This document shows, piece after piece, positions 28,449 to 39,776 of a stretch of DNA of 64,000 bases. Numbering within the stretch: position 1 is the stretch's first letter; each line of letters begins with the position of its first letter. Location of the stretch: NCBI RefSeq assembly GCF_030380735.1, contig NZ_JAUDRZ010000026.1:310001-374000 (forward strand), in the 5' to 3' direction. This DNA comes from Rhizobium sp. S152. GTDB taxonomy: Bacteria; Pseudomonadota; Alphaproteobacteria; Rhizobiales; Rhizobiaceae. A model generated the notes under the pieces. It did no database searches, was not told the origin of the DNA, and saw only the letters and a program-made list of their open reading frames with translations. Made by a program: the position numbers and the translations under genes.

Positions 28449-29321
28449 CTACTGTTTCAGTTTCAGCGCGCCTTCCAGCGCTTCCTGCCGCGCCCCGCCG
28501 ATATAGGTCTCGTAGTCGGGGTGACGGAACAGGTGGGCGTAGTAGATCTGCCAGCGCCAGGAATATTCGGTATTCTTCAGAAGGTTCTGATTGCGATGGA
28601 TCTTCACGTCGCCCTGAGCCGCATTATAGTCCTCGATCGCCTTCAGCTGTCCGTTGTGCGGCCCATACATCTCGATCTCCGACCCCATGATGTCGTCGAA
28701 ATACATGAACTGGCGCGGAAGAAAATGCTCGGGACGCGTAGCCGCCTGGTCGAAGAGGCGAAAGCTCTCGCGCGTCGAGGACCAGTAATCCGTGTCGTTG
28801 AAGATCGCCCCGATCGGCGGCGGCGCATGCTCGTCCAGAAAATCGCCGATACGGTCGCGAATATTGCCGAGCACGAGATGTCCGTCGGGAATGCGTTTCC
28901 TGAGGTCCTCGACGTTCATCCGGTATTGCTGCGCGGCGAACCAGTATGGCAGGTCGACGATCCCCTCCGGTGCCGGCATGCCCTCGCCGGTGTCGAACCC
29001 GTAGCAGACGACCTCCACTCCGGTCATCCGCTTCACTTCCTTGGCATAGTCGCACATGAAGGCGAGCCCGTTGCCGCCCGCCACGCCGAATTCGATCGCC
29101 GATATCCGCTTGTGGCCGAGCGCCCGGCCGAGTTCGGCGGCACGCGTCATGCACCAGGCATAATGCGGCCGCTCGATCACCTGCATCGCCAGCTTGAACT
29201 GGGGCGAATACGAATACAGTCCGTCCGTCGCGCGAACGGCAGCGCGGGAGAGGGAGCCAAGCCAGGAGGATTGAAACTCCGTGGACAACAATACACTCGA
29301 TATACTGCTCTTCACGGGCAT
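28449..29321 (-). CDS. Class I SAM-dependent methyltransferase-like protein
   Basis: A 290-residue protein. The SAM-binding loop is probably AIEFGVAGGNGLAFM (residues ~75-90), followed by VVCYGFDTGEGMP, where the acidic residue would hold the cofactor ribose. A FNDTDYWSSTRESFRLFD segment may carry the metal-site acids of TylF/macrocin O-methyltransferase-like enzymes. The start MPVKSSISS at 29321 is the most likely; an upstream extension to 29498 is basic and unconserved-looking. With the oxygenase downstream it may modify a surface glycan or natural product (inference). Confidence 0.72.
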   Translation of the reverse strand: MPVKSSISSVLLSTEFQSSWLGSLSRAAVRATDGLYSYSPQFKLAMQVIERPHYAWCMTRAAELGRALGHKRISAIEFGVAGGNGLAFMCDYAKEVKRMTGVEVVCYGFDTGEGMPAPEGIVDLPYWFAAQQYRMNVEDLRKRIPDGHLVLGNIRDRIGDFLDEHAPPPIGAIFNDTDYWSSTRESFRLFDQAATRPEHFLPRQFMYFDDIMGSEIEMYGPHNGQLKAIEDYNAAQGDVKIHRNQNLLKNTEYSWRWQIYYAHLFRHPDYETYIGGARQEALEGALKLKQ

Positions 29322-29544
29322 ATTTCTGGCAACCCCCGTTTGACCTTGCCAGACTATCGCCGGTTTTTCCGCCGGAAGAAAGAAGGTCGGCCTCCTCCAT
29401 AAGGGGGAGCATGCGAGGGATCGCCGCAAGACTTTGGGCTGAGGATACGCCCTGTCAGCTGAGCCGGCCGCGTCAATACGCAACCTTTCAGTTGCCAATC
29501 ATGCCCCTTTATGCGATAGATTGCGCAACCAGGAGGTTGCCGAT

Positions 29545-30027
29545 ATGTCGGACCGCATCGAGAAGATCGTCGAACTGAATGCACCCGTCGCCCGCGTCTG
29601 GAGGGCCATTACCGATTACCGCGAATTCGGCGAATGGTTCCGCGTCAAGCTGGATGCGCCCTTCGTCGCCGGAGAAGTCGCATCCGGGCAGATCACCTAT
29701 CCCGGCTACGAACACGTCCGCTGGACGGCCACCATCAAGCGCATCGAGGAACCAACGCTGTTTTCCTTCACCTGGAAACCCTATGCGGTCGATCCCGACA
29801 CCGACTATTCCGAGGAAATTCCGACGCTGGTCGAATTCCGTCTCGAGCCGACGCCATCGGGCACGAGGCTGACGATCACCGAATCCGGCTTCGACAACGT
29901 CCCCGCATATCGCCGCGCCGAGGCCTTGCGCATGAACGATGGCGGCTGGGCCGAGCAGGTCAGGAACATCAAGGCCCATGTCGAGGCCGATGCCGAGACC
30001 GATGTCGAGACCGATGCCAAACATTGA
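29545..30027 (+). CDS. SRPBCC-family (AHSA1-like) protein
   Basis: A 160-residue START/Bet v1-like fold protein. Family features are IEKIVELNAPVARVWRAIT at the N-terminus, EFGEWFRVKLDAPF, and LTITESGFDNVP near the end. The last ~20 residues are an acidic repeat of the type EADAETDVETDA. AGGAGG precedes the ATG at 29545. It overlaps the ArsR regulator gene by 14 bp, a common pairing in which the ArsR-type protein controls the SRPBCC gene. The ligand is unknown. Confidence 0.87.
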   Translation: MSDRIEKIVELNAPVARVWRAITDYREFGEWFRVKLDAPFVAGEVASGQITYPGYEHVRWTATIKRIEEPTLFSFTWKPYAVDPDTDYSEEIPTLVEFRLEPTPSGTRLTITESGFDNVPAYRRAEALRMNDGGWAEQVRNIKAHVEADAETDVETDAKH

Positions 30028-30355
30028 TCCCGGCCTGCTCTCACCTCAACACGCCGCCATCCTCTTCGCGGCACTCGGCGATCCCACCCGCCTCTCGCTG
30101 CTGACGACGCTGAGCGACGGCCGCAGGCGCTCCATCGCCAGCCTCTGCGGCGGCTCGGACCTCACGCGTCAGGCGATCACCAAGCATCTCGGCGTATTGC
30201 AGCAGGCCGGTCTGGTCGAAAGCATCCGCGTCGGCCGCGAGAGCCATTACGGCTTCCGCCCCGACCGGGTCGAGGCCATGCGCGCCTATCTCGACAACGT
30301 CTCCCGCCAATGGGACGACGCGCTCGGCCGCCTGCGCGCGCTCGTCGAGGGCTGA
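30014..30355 (+). CDS. ArsR-family transcriptional regulator
   Basis: A 113-residue winged-helix protein. It opens with AAILFAALGDPTRLSLLTTL, the ArsR hallmark, followed by the recognition helix region LTRQAITKHLGVLQQAGLVES and the wing GRESHYGF. There is no metal-binding ELCVC motif, so it is of the non-metal-sensing class usually found with SRPBCC genes. The start at 30014 lies inside the preceding gene (14-bp overlap), implying translational coupling. It probably represses its own operon (inference). Confidence 0.88.
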   Translation: MPNIDPGLLSPQHAAILFAALGDPTRLSLLTTLSDGRRRSIASLCGGSDLTRQAITKHLGVLQQAGLVESIRVGRESHYGFRPDRVEAMRAYLDNVSRQWDDALGRLRALVEG

Positions 30356-30365
30356 ACCCCAAGCG

Positions 30366-31532
30366 TCAGGCCCGCAGGAACTGCGAGCCCTTGTCGAAGC
30401 TCACGCCGGGAAATATCTTCGCCGTCAGGTCATCGGCGCTCACGTCGAACTGGCGATAGAGCATCGCCGCCGCCAGTTCGCGCACATCGGCCGTTGGCGA
30501 AAGATCGCGCTCGTCGAGCAACTCGGCGAGGCCCGGCCATCTGCCGAGCATCCGCCCGCCATTGATGTCGCCGCCCGCCAGCAGCGCGCAGCCGCCGGTA
30601 CCGTGGTCCGTGCCGCCCGAGCCGTTTTCGCGCACCGTGCGGCCGAATTCGGTCATGGCGAGCACCACCGTCTTCGACCAGATCTCCGGCCCGAGCGTAT
30701 TCTTCAGCGTCGTGATCGCCTGCGCCAGATCCTGCACCGGTCGCTTGAACTGGTTCACCTGGCCTACATGCGTGTCCCAGCCGGTGATCGAGAAGCTGGC
30801 GATCCGGTAGTCGCCCTTCAGCATGTTGCCGGCGAGTGCCGCGACATCCGCCACCTTCTGCCCACGCGGCCCGCCGGGTTCTGTCACCATCGAGGCGCTG
30901 TTTGCCCGCGTCGCTTCCTCCATAGCCTTGGCGAAGGCCGGGTCGTCGGCGTAGAGCCGCGTCAGGAACTGCGTCTCGTCGCGCGCCGGCCCCAGATTGG
31001 AATCGGACGCCCAGACGTCGACATTGTTGGGCCCGGTCAGGATCAGCTCCGTCGATGTATTGACGTCGATCGCCTTGCGCGCGTCCGAGCGCGGAATGAC
31101 GGCAAGCGCCCGGTTGAGCCAGCCGGTCTTTTCGTCGGCCACATGTCCACCGCCCGATTCCAGCATGTCCTGCCCGTCGAAATGGCTGCGCTGGTCGCGG
31201 TAGGGCGTCGAGACAGCCTGCACGAAGGCGAGTTCGCGGTTCTTCCACAGCGGCATCAGCTCGGCCGCATCGGGATGCAGCCCGAAATGCCCGTCGAGAT
31301 CGAGCAACCCCGTCTCCGGCGTCAGCGCCAGCGTCGGCCGGAACGCCGCAAAACCGGCATCGCCATAAGGCTGGACCAGCGCCAGCCCGTCCATCGCCCC
31401 GCGCAGCACGATGGTGACGAACCTCTTGTCGCCGGGCATCGCCGCGAAGGTGACGGGCGTGAAGATCGGCGCGGCGGCCAGGCAGCAGGCGGAAGCGAGA
31501 AAGCCGCGGCGCGACAGCGTGAAATCGGTCAT
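30366..31532 (-). CDS. DUF1501-domain protein, Tat-exported
   Basis: A 388-residue protein with a twin-arginine signal, LSRRGFLASACC, at residues 6-17 and cleavage expected near TFA. The body shows DUF1501 features: VLRGAMDGLALVQPYG, the SHFDGQDMLESG segment, and GTDHGTGGCALLAGG near the end, resembling an alkaline-phosphatase-like fold with metal-binding Asp/His. It is always found with DUF1800 proteins, and here its start follows the DUF1800 stop by 9 bp. The pair is exported and may act on extracellular polymers, but no activity is established. Confidence 0.88.
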   Translation of the reverse strand: MTDFTLSRRGFLASACCLAAAPIFTPVTFAAMPGDKRFVTIVLRGAMDGLALVQPYGDAGFAAFRPTLALTPETGLLDLDGHFGLHPDAAELMPLWKNRELAFVQAVSTPYRDQRSHFDGQDMLESGGGHVADEKTGWLNRALAVIPRSDARKAIDVNTSTELILTGPNNVDVWASDSNLGPARDETQFLTRLYADDPAFAKAMEEATRANSASMVTEPGGPRGQKVADVAALAGNMLKGDYRIASFSITGWDTHVGQVNQFKRPVQDLAQAITTLKNTLGPEIWSKTVVLAMTEFGRTVRENGSGGTDHGTGGCALLAGGDINGGRMLGRWPGLAELLDERDLSPTADVRELAAAMLYRQFDVSADDLTAKIFPGVSFDKGSQFLRA

Positions 31533-31541
31533 GTCGGTCTC

Positions 31542-33074
31542 CTATCGGCGGTTGAACTCGGGCGATGCGAGCGCCAGCATCAGGCCGGTTGTCTTGTTGG
31601 GTGCCTGACTGACGACGCGGATCGTGTCGTCACGCGCGGCATCGCCGAGCGTCGCCTTCAGGAATTCGCGCGGATCGAGCCCCTGCCCGAACTGCGCGGT
31701 GGCGCGCCGCGCCCAGCCCAGTCGCTCGGCCAGCTGGCTGGCGGTGATCCAGGCCGAAAAACTCTCCTCGAATCCCGCAGGGCTCGGCGGCAGCCAGATC
31801 GGCTGGCCCATGCGCCGCAGCGCGCCCTGCCCGAGCGCGCGGACAGTCTGCATCGCCTTGCGCTTCTTCAGCCGCGCCTCCTTGTCGGATGACATGTCGG
31901 CCATTGCCGCGCCCTCGCCATCCATGCCGCCAGCCATTGCATCGCCGCCACCGGCAGTTGCCCCATTGGCGTCGGCGGCATCGTCCTCCCGGTTGGCGTC
32001 GAAAAAGCCCGCGACGTCGCCACTGCCGGCGCCGGCATTGAGCGCCCGCAGCCCGGCCGCGACGAAATCGAACGGCTGGCGCGCCTTTGCGCCGGCATTC
32101 TCCCAGGCCGCCGGATGATCGAGCATGGCGCCGTAGACGGCCGCAAGATCGCCATCCGTCTTCTTCCATGCCGCTGCCATCACCGCGACAAGCTCTTGCG
32201 GCGGCTGGTCGGAAATGAAATGCACCGCCAGCTTGCGACAGATATGCTGCGCCGTCTTCGGATTGGCGGCCAGATCGTCGAGCATCGCCAGATAGTCGCC
32301 CGGCCGCCGCTTGTTGCCGCCGTAGCCGATGCCCAGAACCTCGTGGCGGCCCGGCTCGGCGATGCCGGGGCGGAACGCCATGTCCATCTCCTGCCGGTCG
32401 ATCGTCAGCCCGGTCAGCACCATCGCCGCCGCCCGCACGTCGGCCTGCGTGTAGCCGCTGCCGGCGCCCAGCGTATGCAGTTCCAGGAGCTCTCGCCCGA
32501 GGTTTTCGTTGAGCCCCTTCTTCCGCCGCATGCCGCCCTTGGAGTCCGGCCCGAGCGATTCCGCCTGATCGAGATAGATCAGCATCGCCGGGTGCTCCGT
32601 GGCGCTGCGCAGCAGGTCGGCAAAACGCCCGCCGATACGCGGCCGGATCGCCTCCGCCTCATAGAGCGGCACGAGCATCCGCATGACAAGGCTCTTGTTG
32701 GCGCTGGTGGAGAAGTGGTTGGTCCAGAAGGTCGAGAGCCGCTCGTGGAAGCCGTAGGGCGACGTCACCGCCTGCATCAACCGCGCGTTCGCATCCATCT
32801 GGAAGGCGCGTTGGGCCTGCTTCTGCAAAACCTTGCGGCGTTCGCGCCGCGAGGCGTCGTCGCCGCCGCTCTGTCTGATATCCCGCAGATCGGCCTGCAG
32901 CGCCGCGATCTGTCGATGCCGCGCATCGATCCCGCCGGCAGGAAACGCGGCCGGCGCCTTCGCGCCCGCGTCAAGCTGTGCCAGCAGATCGCCCTTGTTC
33001 CTCGCCGGATTTTCGCCGGGCCGAAACCCGTAACCGAAGCGAATGGCCGCCATCGTCGGAAAGGAAAGACTCAT
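31542..33074 (-). CDS. DUF1800-domain protein
   Basis: A 510-residue protein of the DUF1800 family. It opens with SFPTMAAIRFGYGFRPGE, has the WTNHFSTSANKSLVMRM block typical of the family, ENLGRELLELHTLG in the middle, and a C-terminal LALASPEFNRR. A low-complexity insert at about residues 365-420 is rich in A, D, G and M. It is the upstream partner of DUF1501 in a two-gene operon (9 bp apart). The start MSLSFPTM at 33074 gives a compact promoter region. Confidence 0.88.
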   Translation of the reverse strand: MSLSFPTMAAIRFGYGFRPGENPARNKGDLLAQLDAGAKAPAAFPAGGIDARHRQIAALQADLRDIRQSGGDDASRRERRKVLQKQAQRAFQMDANARLMQAVTSPYGFHERLSTFWTNHFSTSANKSLVMRMLVPLYEAEAIRPRIGGRFADLLRSATEHPAMLIYLDQAESLGPDSKGGMRRKKGLNENLGRELLELHTLGAGSGYTQADVRAAAMVLTGLTIDRQEMDMAFRPGIAEPGRHEVLGIGYGGNKRRPGDYLAMLDDLAANPKTAQHICRKLAVHFISDQPPQELVAVMAAAWKKTDGDLAAVYGAMLDHPAAWENAGAKARQPFDFVAAGLRALNAGAGSGDVAGFFDANREDDAADANGATAGGGDAMAGGMDGEGAAMADMSSDKEARLKKRKAMQTVRALGQGALRRMGQPIWLPPSPAGFEESFSAWITASQLAERLGWARRATAQFGQGLDPREFLKATLGDAARDDTIRVVSQAPNKTTGLMLALASPEFNRR

Positions 33075-33211
33075 CGGTCGCCACCTCCATATCCCTTGGT
33101 GGTGACAATTTGTGCCCGCAATGGTGGCAAATTGCGGCAATACCGGCACATGGACGATTTGTAATTCAAGCGCTTGCCGCGGCAAGCGCCTTGAACGGCA
33201 ATCTTGGAACC

Positions 33212-33565
33212 TCAGCCCCGGAAGATGAATGACGCGCCGACGGCGATCAGCGCGAAGCCGATCGCATGGTTCCAGGTCAGGCTCTCACCCAGCCAGAACA
33301 CCGAGAATCCGGAGAACACCAGCAGCGTGATGACCTCCTGCATCGTCTTCAGCTGCGCCGTCGTATAGACCTCCGAGCCGATGCGGTTGGCTGGCACGGC
33401 CAGGCAATATTCGAAGAAGGCGATCGCCCAGCTGACGACGATGGCGATGAAGATCGCCGTGCTCTTGTGCTTCAGATGCCCGTACCAGGCGAAGGTCATG
33501 AAGACATTGGAGGCAAGCAGCATGACGATGGGCCAGACGGCCGCGGGACTGATGGCGAAAGGCAT
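33212..33565 (-). CDS. DMT-superfamily small membrane protein (DUF486)
   Basis: A 117-residue protein with four hydrophobic helices. The DUF486 signature is NVFMTFAWYGHLK near residue 20 and FFEYCLAVPANRIG in the middle, with a C-terminal TWNHAIGFALIAVGASF. Relatives resemble half-size drug/metabolite transporters and probably work as dimers in the inner membrane; the substrate is unknown. The start MPFAISPAAVWP at 33565 is preceded by a purine-rich stretch. It stands alone. Confidence 0.88.
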   Translation of the reverse strand: MPFAISPAAVWPIVMLLASNVFMTFAWYGHLKHKSTAIFIAIVVSWAIAFFEYCLAVPANRIGSEVYTTAQLKTMQEVITLLVFSGFSVFWLGESLTWNHAIGFALIAVGASFIFRG

Positions 33566-33770
33566 GGGCGATTCCCGAGAGTTGAAACTGGCGCCAGCAT
33601 GTACCGCCAAATTCAATGGCTTCAAGTGGTCTGAGGGTCGCCGCGAAATTTATCCCCTTCGACAGGAAACACAGGCTGTTTCGGCCGGAACCTTTATCGA
33701 AGCCGGCCGTTTCAGGCTGCACCGAAAGCCAGGGAAATGTCCCGCGTCGAGCTGGCGGTCGCGGTCACCA

Positions 33771-33873
33771 GAGCGACGTGGGTCCGTTAGGACGCAAGAC
33801 GGACGCTCTATCTTTTTGAATCCAGGCATCGGGCTTGCCGAAAATCGATCCCGGTTTTCGACAAGCCCGATGC
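33771..33873. repeat. RIME-like element with two palindromes
   Basis: Two inverted repeats lie in tandem. The first (33771-33808) pairs GAGCG/CGCTC and GTCCGT/ACGGAC. The second (33826-33873) is a near-perfect 48-base palindrome whose halves start GCATCGGGCTTG and end CAAGCCCGATGC, with CGAAAATCG/CGGTTTTCG inside. Size and architecture match the rhizobial intergenic mosaic elements (two large palindromes in ~100 bp). It sits just before the start of the MFS fragment at 33899, consistent with an original intergenic position. Confidence 0.6.
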
Positions 33874-33898
33874 GCAGGGCCGCTAGCGAGGAAATCAG

Positions 33899-34021
33899 GT
33901 GCATTCCGTTTCGAAATCCGCCCCGGCTGGCCGCTCCCTGGTGGCACTCGCCACGCTCAACTTCTTTCTCGCCGATGCCCGCGACGGGCTCGGCCCCTTC
34001 CTCGACGGCTTTCTCGCCACC
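33899..34021 (+). pseudogene. 5' fragment of an MFS transporter gene
   Basis: A GTG at 33899 with GCGAGGAA upstream opens a frame reading ...ATLNFFLADARDGLGPFLDGFLAT, the typical first helix and following loop of a group of alphaproteobacterial MFS transporters. After about residue 41 the frame passes into sequence that is the complement of the neighbouring GGDEF gene, so only the first ~40 codons of the transporter survive. The junction lies near 34020. I read this as one end of a deletion that also removed the 3' end of the GGDEF gene. Confidence 0.6.
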
Positions 34022-35060
34022 CTCGCCGCCGAAGCGCGCCGCGAAAGCGCGATCCGGCAGCCGCGCCCGCAGGAGCTGCGCCAGCCCGGCGATCACAGTG
34101 TCACCCGCCGCATGGCCCAGCGTATCGTTGATGCGCTTGAAATTGTCGATGTCGCAGACGAGCACGGCGCCGTGCAGCGCCCCCCGCGCCCGCAGCCGTC
34201 TGGCCGCATCCTCGAAGCCGCGCCGGTTGAGCAGCCCCGTCAGCGAATCCGTTTCGGCGGCGTCGCGATATTGCGCCACCGTATCCAGCGTCGTCGCGCC
34301 CAGCGCCGAGAGCGCGAAGAGCAGCGCGATCACCGAGGCGCCGGCCTGCATGACGAAGGCGTAGGGCGAGCCGGCGAAGCTGTCGATGCCGCCCTGCGGC
34401 GTGAAGATCGCCAGCATCACCACATTGCGCACGATCGTCTCCACGACGATCAGCGAGGCGACGCCGAGCAGGATGCGGTCGATGAGCTGAGTGGCACTGT
34501 GCAGGCAGGCGCCGATGGCGAAGATCAGCAGCGCCGAACAGGCGAGGTCGCTGATCATCAGCTCGGCCGGCAGGCTCTGCAACACGATGACGGCATAGGC
34601 GAGCCCGGCATAGGCGATGGCGCAGAACAGTGTGCGCAGCCGGAAGCTCGGCGGCCGCCCGAAGCGCACCAGGAGCGCGCTGCTGTAGCCATGGAAAGCC
34701 GCGAGGAAGAGAAGATCGGCCGTCAGCGCCTGGATGACGACAGGCAGCGGAAACAGCACCATCGGCACGGCGAAACCGGCGGCGGCGCAGAGAAAGCCCA
34801 TGCTCCAGAAGATCGCCTCGCGCGAGCCGAACCGGGCGACGACGAGGAAGGTGCAGCCGAAGGTCATCATCATGACCGGCAGCATGAAGGCGAAACGATC
34901 GGTGGAATCCATCAGGCTCTCGCGGAGATACGCAATACTTTATCTCCCGCGAAAAAGGCTAATCAAAGATCGTTAAGAAAAGCCTACCGCAGGTAGCGGC
35001 CGGTCACTTACAGGAGGTTTCCGGAGGGGGCAAGAGGAAGGGTACAAGAGCAGCGTACAA

Positions 35061-35083
35061 GGGGCGGCCGCGAAAGCCGCCCC
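35061..35083 (-). terminator. Hairpin after the MFS carrier gene
   Basis: GGGGCGGC and GCCGCCCC form an 8-bp stem with a 7-base loop, six bases past the stop of the leftward MFS gene. The T-run after it is short (TTGT), so it may be a weak or Rho-assisted terminator. Confidence 0.45.
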
Positions 35084-35088
35084 CGCGC

Positions 35089-36339
35089 TCACGCGCGCAG
35101 GGCGCGGTGCGGCGCTTCGGCATCCTCCGAGCCGAAGCGTACATCCTTTTTCTCGAAGCCGAAGCCGGCGAGAATGGCGACCACGATCGCCACGATGGCG
35201 GCGACGATGAGGAGCGCATAGGCGTAGTCGCCGTTCCAGTGCGCGGCGAGCGCCGACTGGATGGTGGCGTTGCCCGATGCCAGGAGGTTGCCGAGCTGGT
35301 AGGCGAAGCCCGGGAAGGTGCCGCGCACCTCGTCCGGCGACAGCTCGTTCAGATGCACGGGCACGATGCCCCAGGCGCCCTGCACGAAGAACTGCATCAG
35401 GAAGGCGCCGATGGCGAGCAGCACCGGCCCCGGCGCGTAGACCCAGAGCGGCGCGACGGGCACCGCGATCAGCGCGGCGATCACCATCGCCTTCTTGCGC
35501 CCGATCCGCTGCGACAGCGCCCCGAAGAACAGCCCGCCGCAGATCGCCCCGATATTGTAGACGATGGCGATGGCGCCGGTGGTGTAGCTGTCGTAGTTGC
35601 GCTGCGTTTCCAGGAAGGTCGGATAGAGATCCTGGGTGCCGTGGCTGAAGAAGTTGAACGCCGTCATCAACAGCACCGCCCAGAGAAACAGCGGAATATT
35701 CTCGCGCAGCACGGTGAGGAACGGTCGCCGCCCCTGGCTCTGGCGCTTCAGGAAGGCCGGGCTCTCCTCGACGCTGCGGCGGATATAGAGCACCAGCAGC
35801 GCCGGCGCAGCGCCGACGAAGAACATGCCGCGCCAGCCGATGACGGGAAACAGCAGGAAGAACACGATCGAGGCCAGCAGGTAGCCCGAGGGATAGCCCG
35901 CCTGCAGGATGCCGGAGACGATGCCCCTGCTCTCCTCCGGTACCGTCTCCATGACCAGCGACGCCCCGACGCCCCACTCGCCGCCCATGGCGATGCCGTA
36001 GAGCGCCCGGAGCACGACGAACATGGTGAGCCCGGTGGAGAAACCGGTCAGGAACTCGAAGATCGAATAGAGCAGCACGTTGACCATCAGCGTGATCCGC
36101 CGCCCGTATTTGTCCGACGCCAGCCCGAACAGCAGCGCCCCCACCGGCCGCATCGCCAGCGTCAGCAGGATCGCCACCGAGACGGCGGGAACGTCGGTAT
36201 GGAATTCCTCGGCGATATATTTGAGAACGAAGACCAGTATGAAGAAATCGAAGGCGTCGAGCGTCCAGCCGAGATAGCTGGCGATGACGGTGTTGCGCTG
36301 CTGCGGCGTCAGCCGGCGCAGGCTTTCCAGTGCGGACAT
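35089..36339 (-). CDS. MFS transporter, probable carboxylate:proton symporter (SHS/MHS-like)
   Basis: A 416-residue carrier with 12 predicted helices. N-terminal YLGWTLDAFDFFILVFVLKYIAEEF and the loop SDKYGRRITLMVN between helices 2 and 3 are characteristic of the sialate/lactate/shikimate symporter groups, as is the helix-4/5 motif GGEWGVGASLVMETVPEESRG. Such proteins take up lactate, pyruvate, sialate or related acids with protons. The start MSALESLRRLTPQQR at 36339 fits the family. It stands alone. The specific substrate is unknown. Confidence 0.87.
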   Translation of the reverse strand: MSALESLRRLTPQQRNTVIASYLGWTLDAFDFFILVFVLKYIAEEFHTDVPAVSVAILLTLAMRPVGALLFGLASDKYGRRITLMVNVLLYSIFEFLTGFSTGLTMFVVLRALYGIAMGGEWGVGASLVMETVPEESRGIVSGILQAGYPSGYLLASIVFFLLFPVIGWRGMFFVGAAPALLVLYIRRSVEESPAFLKRQSQGRRPFLTVLRENIPLFLWAVLLMTAFNFFSHGTQDLYPTFLETQRNYDSYTTGAIAIVYNIGAICGGLFFGALSQRIGRKKAMVIAALIAVPVAPLWVYAPGPVLLAIGAFLMQFFVQGAWGIVPVHLNELSPDEVRGTFPGFAYQLGNLLASGNATIQSALAAHWNGDYAYALLIVAAIVAIVVAILAGFGFEKKDVRFGSEDAEAPHRALRA

Positions 36340-36590
36340 AACGGATCCTCCGTCCGAAAGCGGCGGCGAAGCGGGCAAAGTCCGGATGCCGTCGAAGAGA
36401 GGGATCGCCCAGGCTTGGGCGCGGGTGGGTGCTGTGACAGGCAGCATTCGGGAACGTCAGCATGACTGCCCTTGTTCCATCACGTTTCGCGTGATCGACG
36501 ACGCCGCGCACGTCATGGGCGCAAAAATCCGTTTCCCTTTTGTACTCTTTGCCTCTTCCATTTCGCCCTGACTCTCTCCATATTCCGGCC

Positions 36591-39617
<3,027 letters not shown>

Positions 39618-39776
39618 GTGGGTTAAGGAAAATAATGTGATGAAACGTCGGCACCATCAATATCTGAAGATAGATTTAAGGTGCTATTTATAGTTGTTGA
39701 CGACGAGTGTTCTTCAATTGAAAATCTTCGCGGCATCTTATAGATTTAGAATATCTTTTATCACGGTGTATTACGT
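39618..39776. other. AT-rich leader between uvrB and the deaminase gene
   Basis: 159 bases, sharply AT-richer than uvrB. It must hold the promoter of the deaminase gene; AT-rich hexamers near 39730-39760 are candidates. In Vibrio the equivalent position upstream of avcD encodes AvcI, a small RNA that inhibits the deaminase. Some short inverted repeats are present here, but I could not define an RNA. No open frame of interest is seen. Confidence 0.35.

Larger units (their letters stand above)
33650..34912 (-). pseudogene. Truncated GGDEF diguanylate-cyclase gene, fused to antisense MFS sequence
   Basis: The frame encodes about seven hydrophobic helices (residues ~8-205), then a GGDEF domain that starts normally with TDSLTGLLNRRGF and DIDNFKRINDTLGHAAGD. 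It breaks at the active-site motif: after RFGGE (residue 297) the expected EEF and the second half of the domain are missing. The remaining ~123 residues are the reverse complement of an MFS gene start and intergenic DNA. The product should lack cyclase activity. The membrane part could still be made. The coordinates include the out-of-family tail down to the first stop. Confidence 0.65.
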
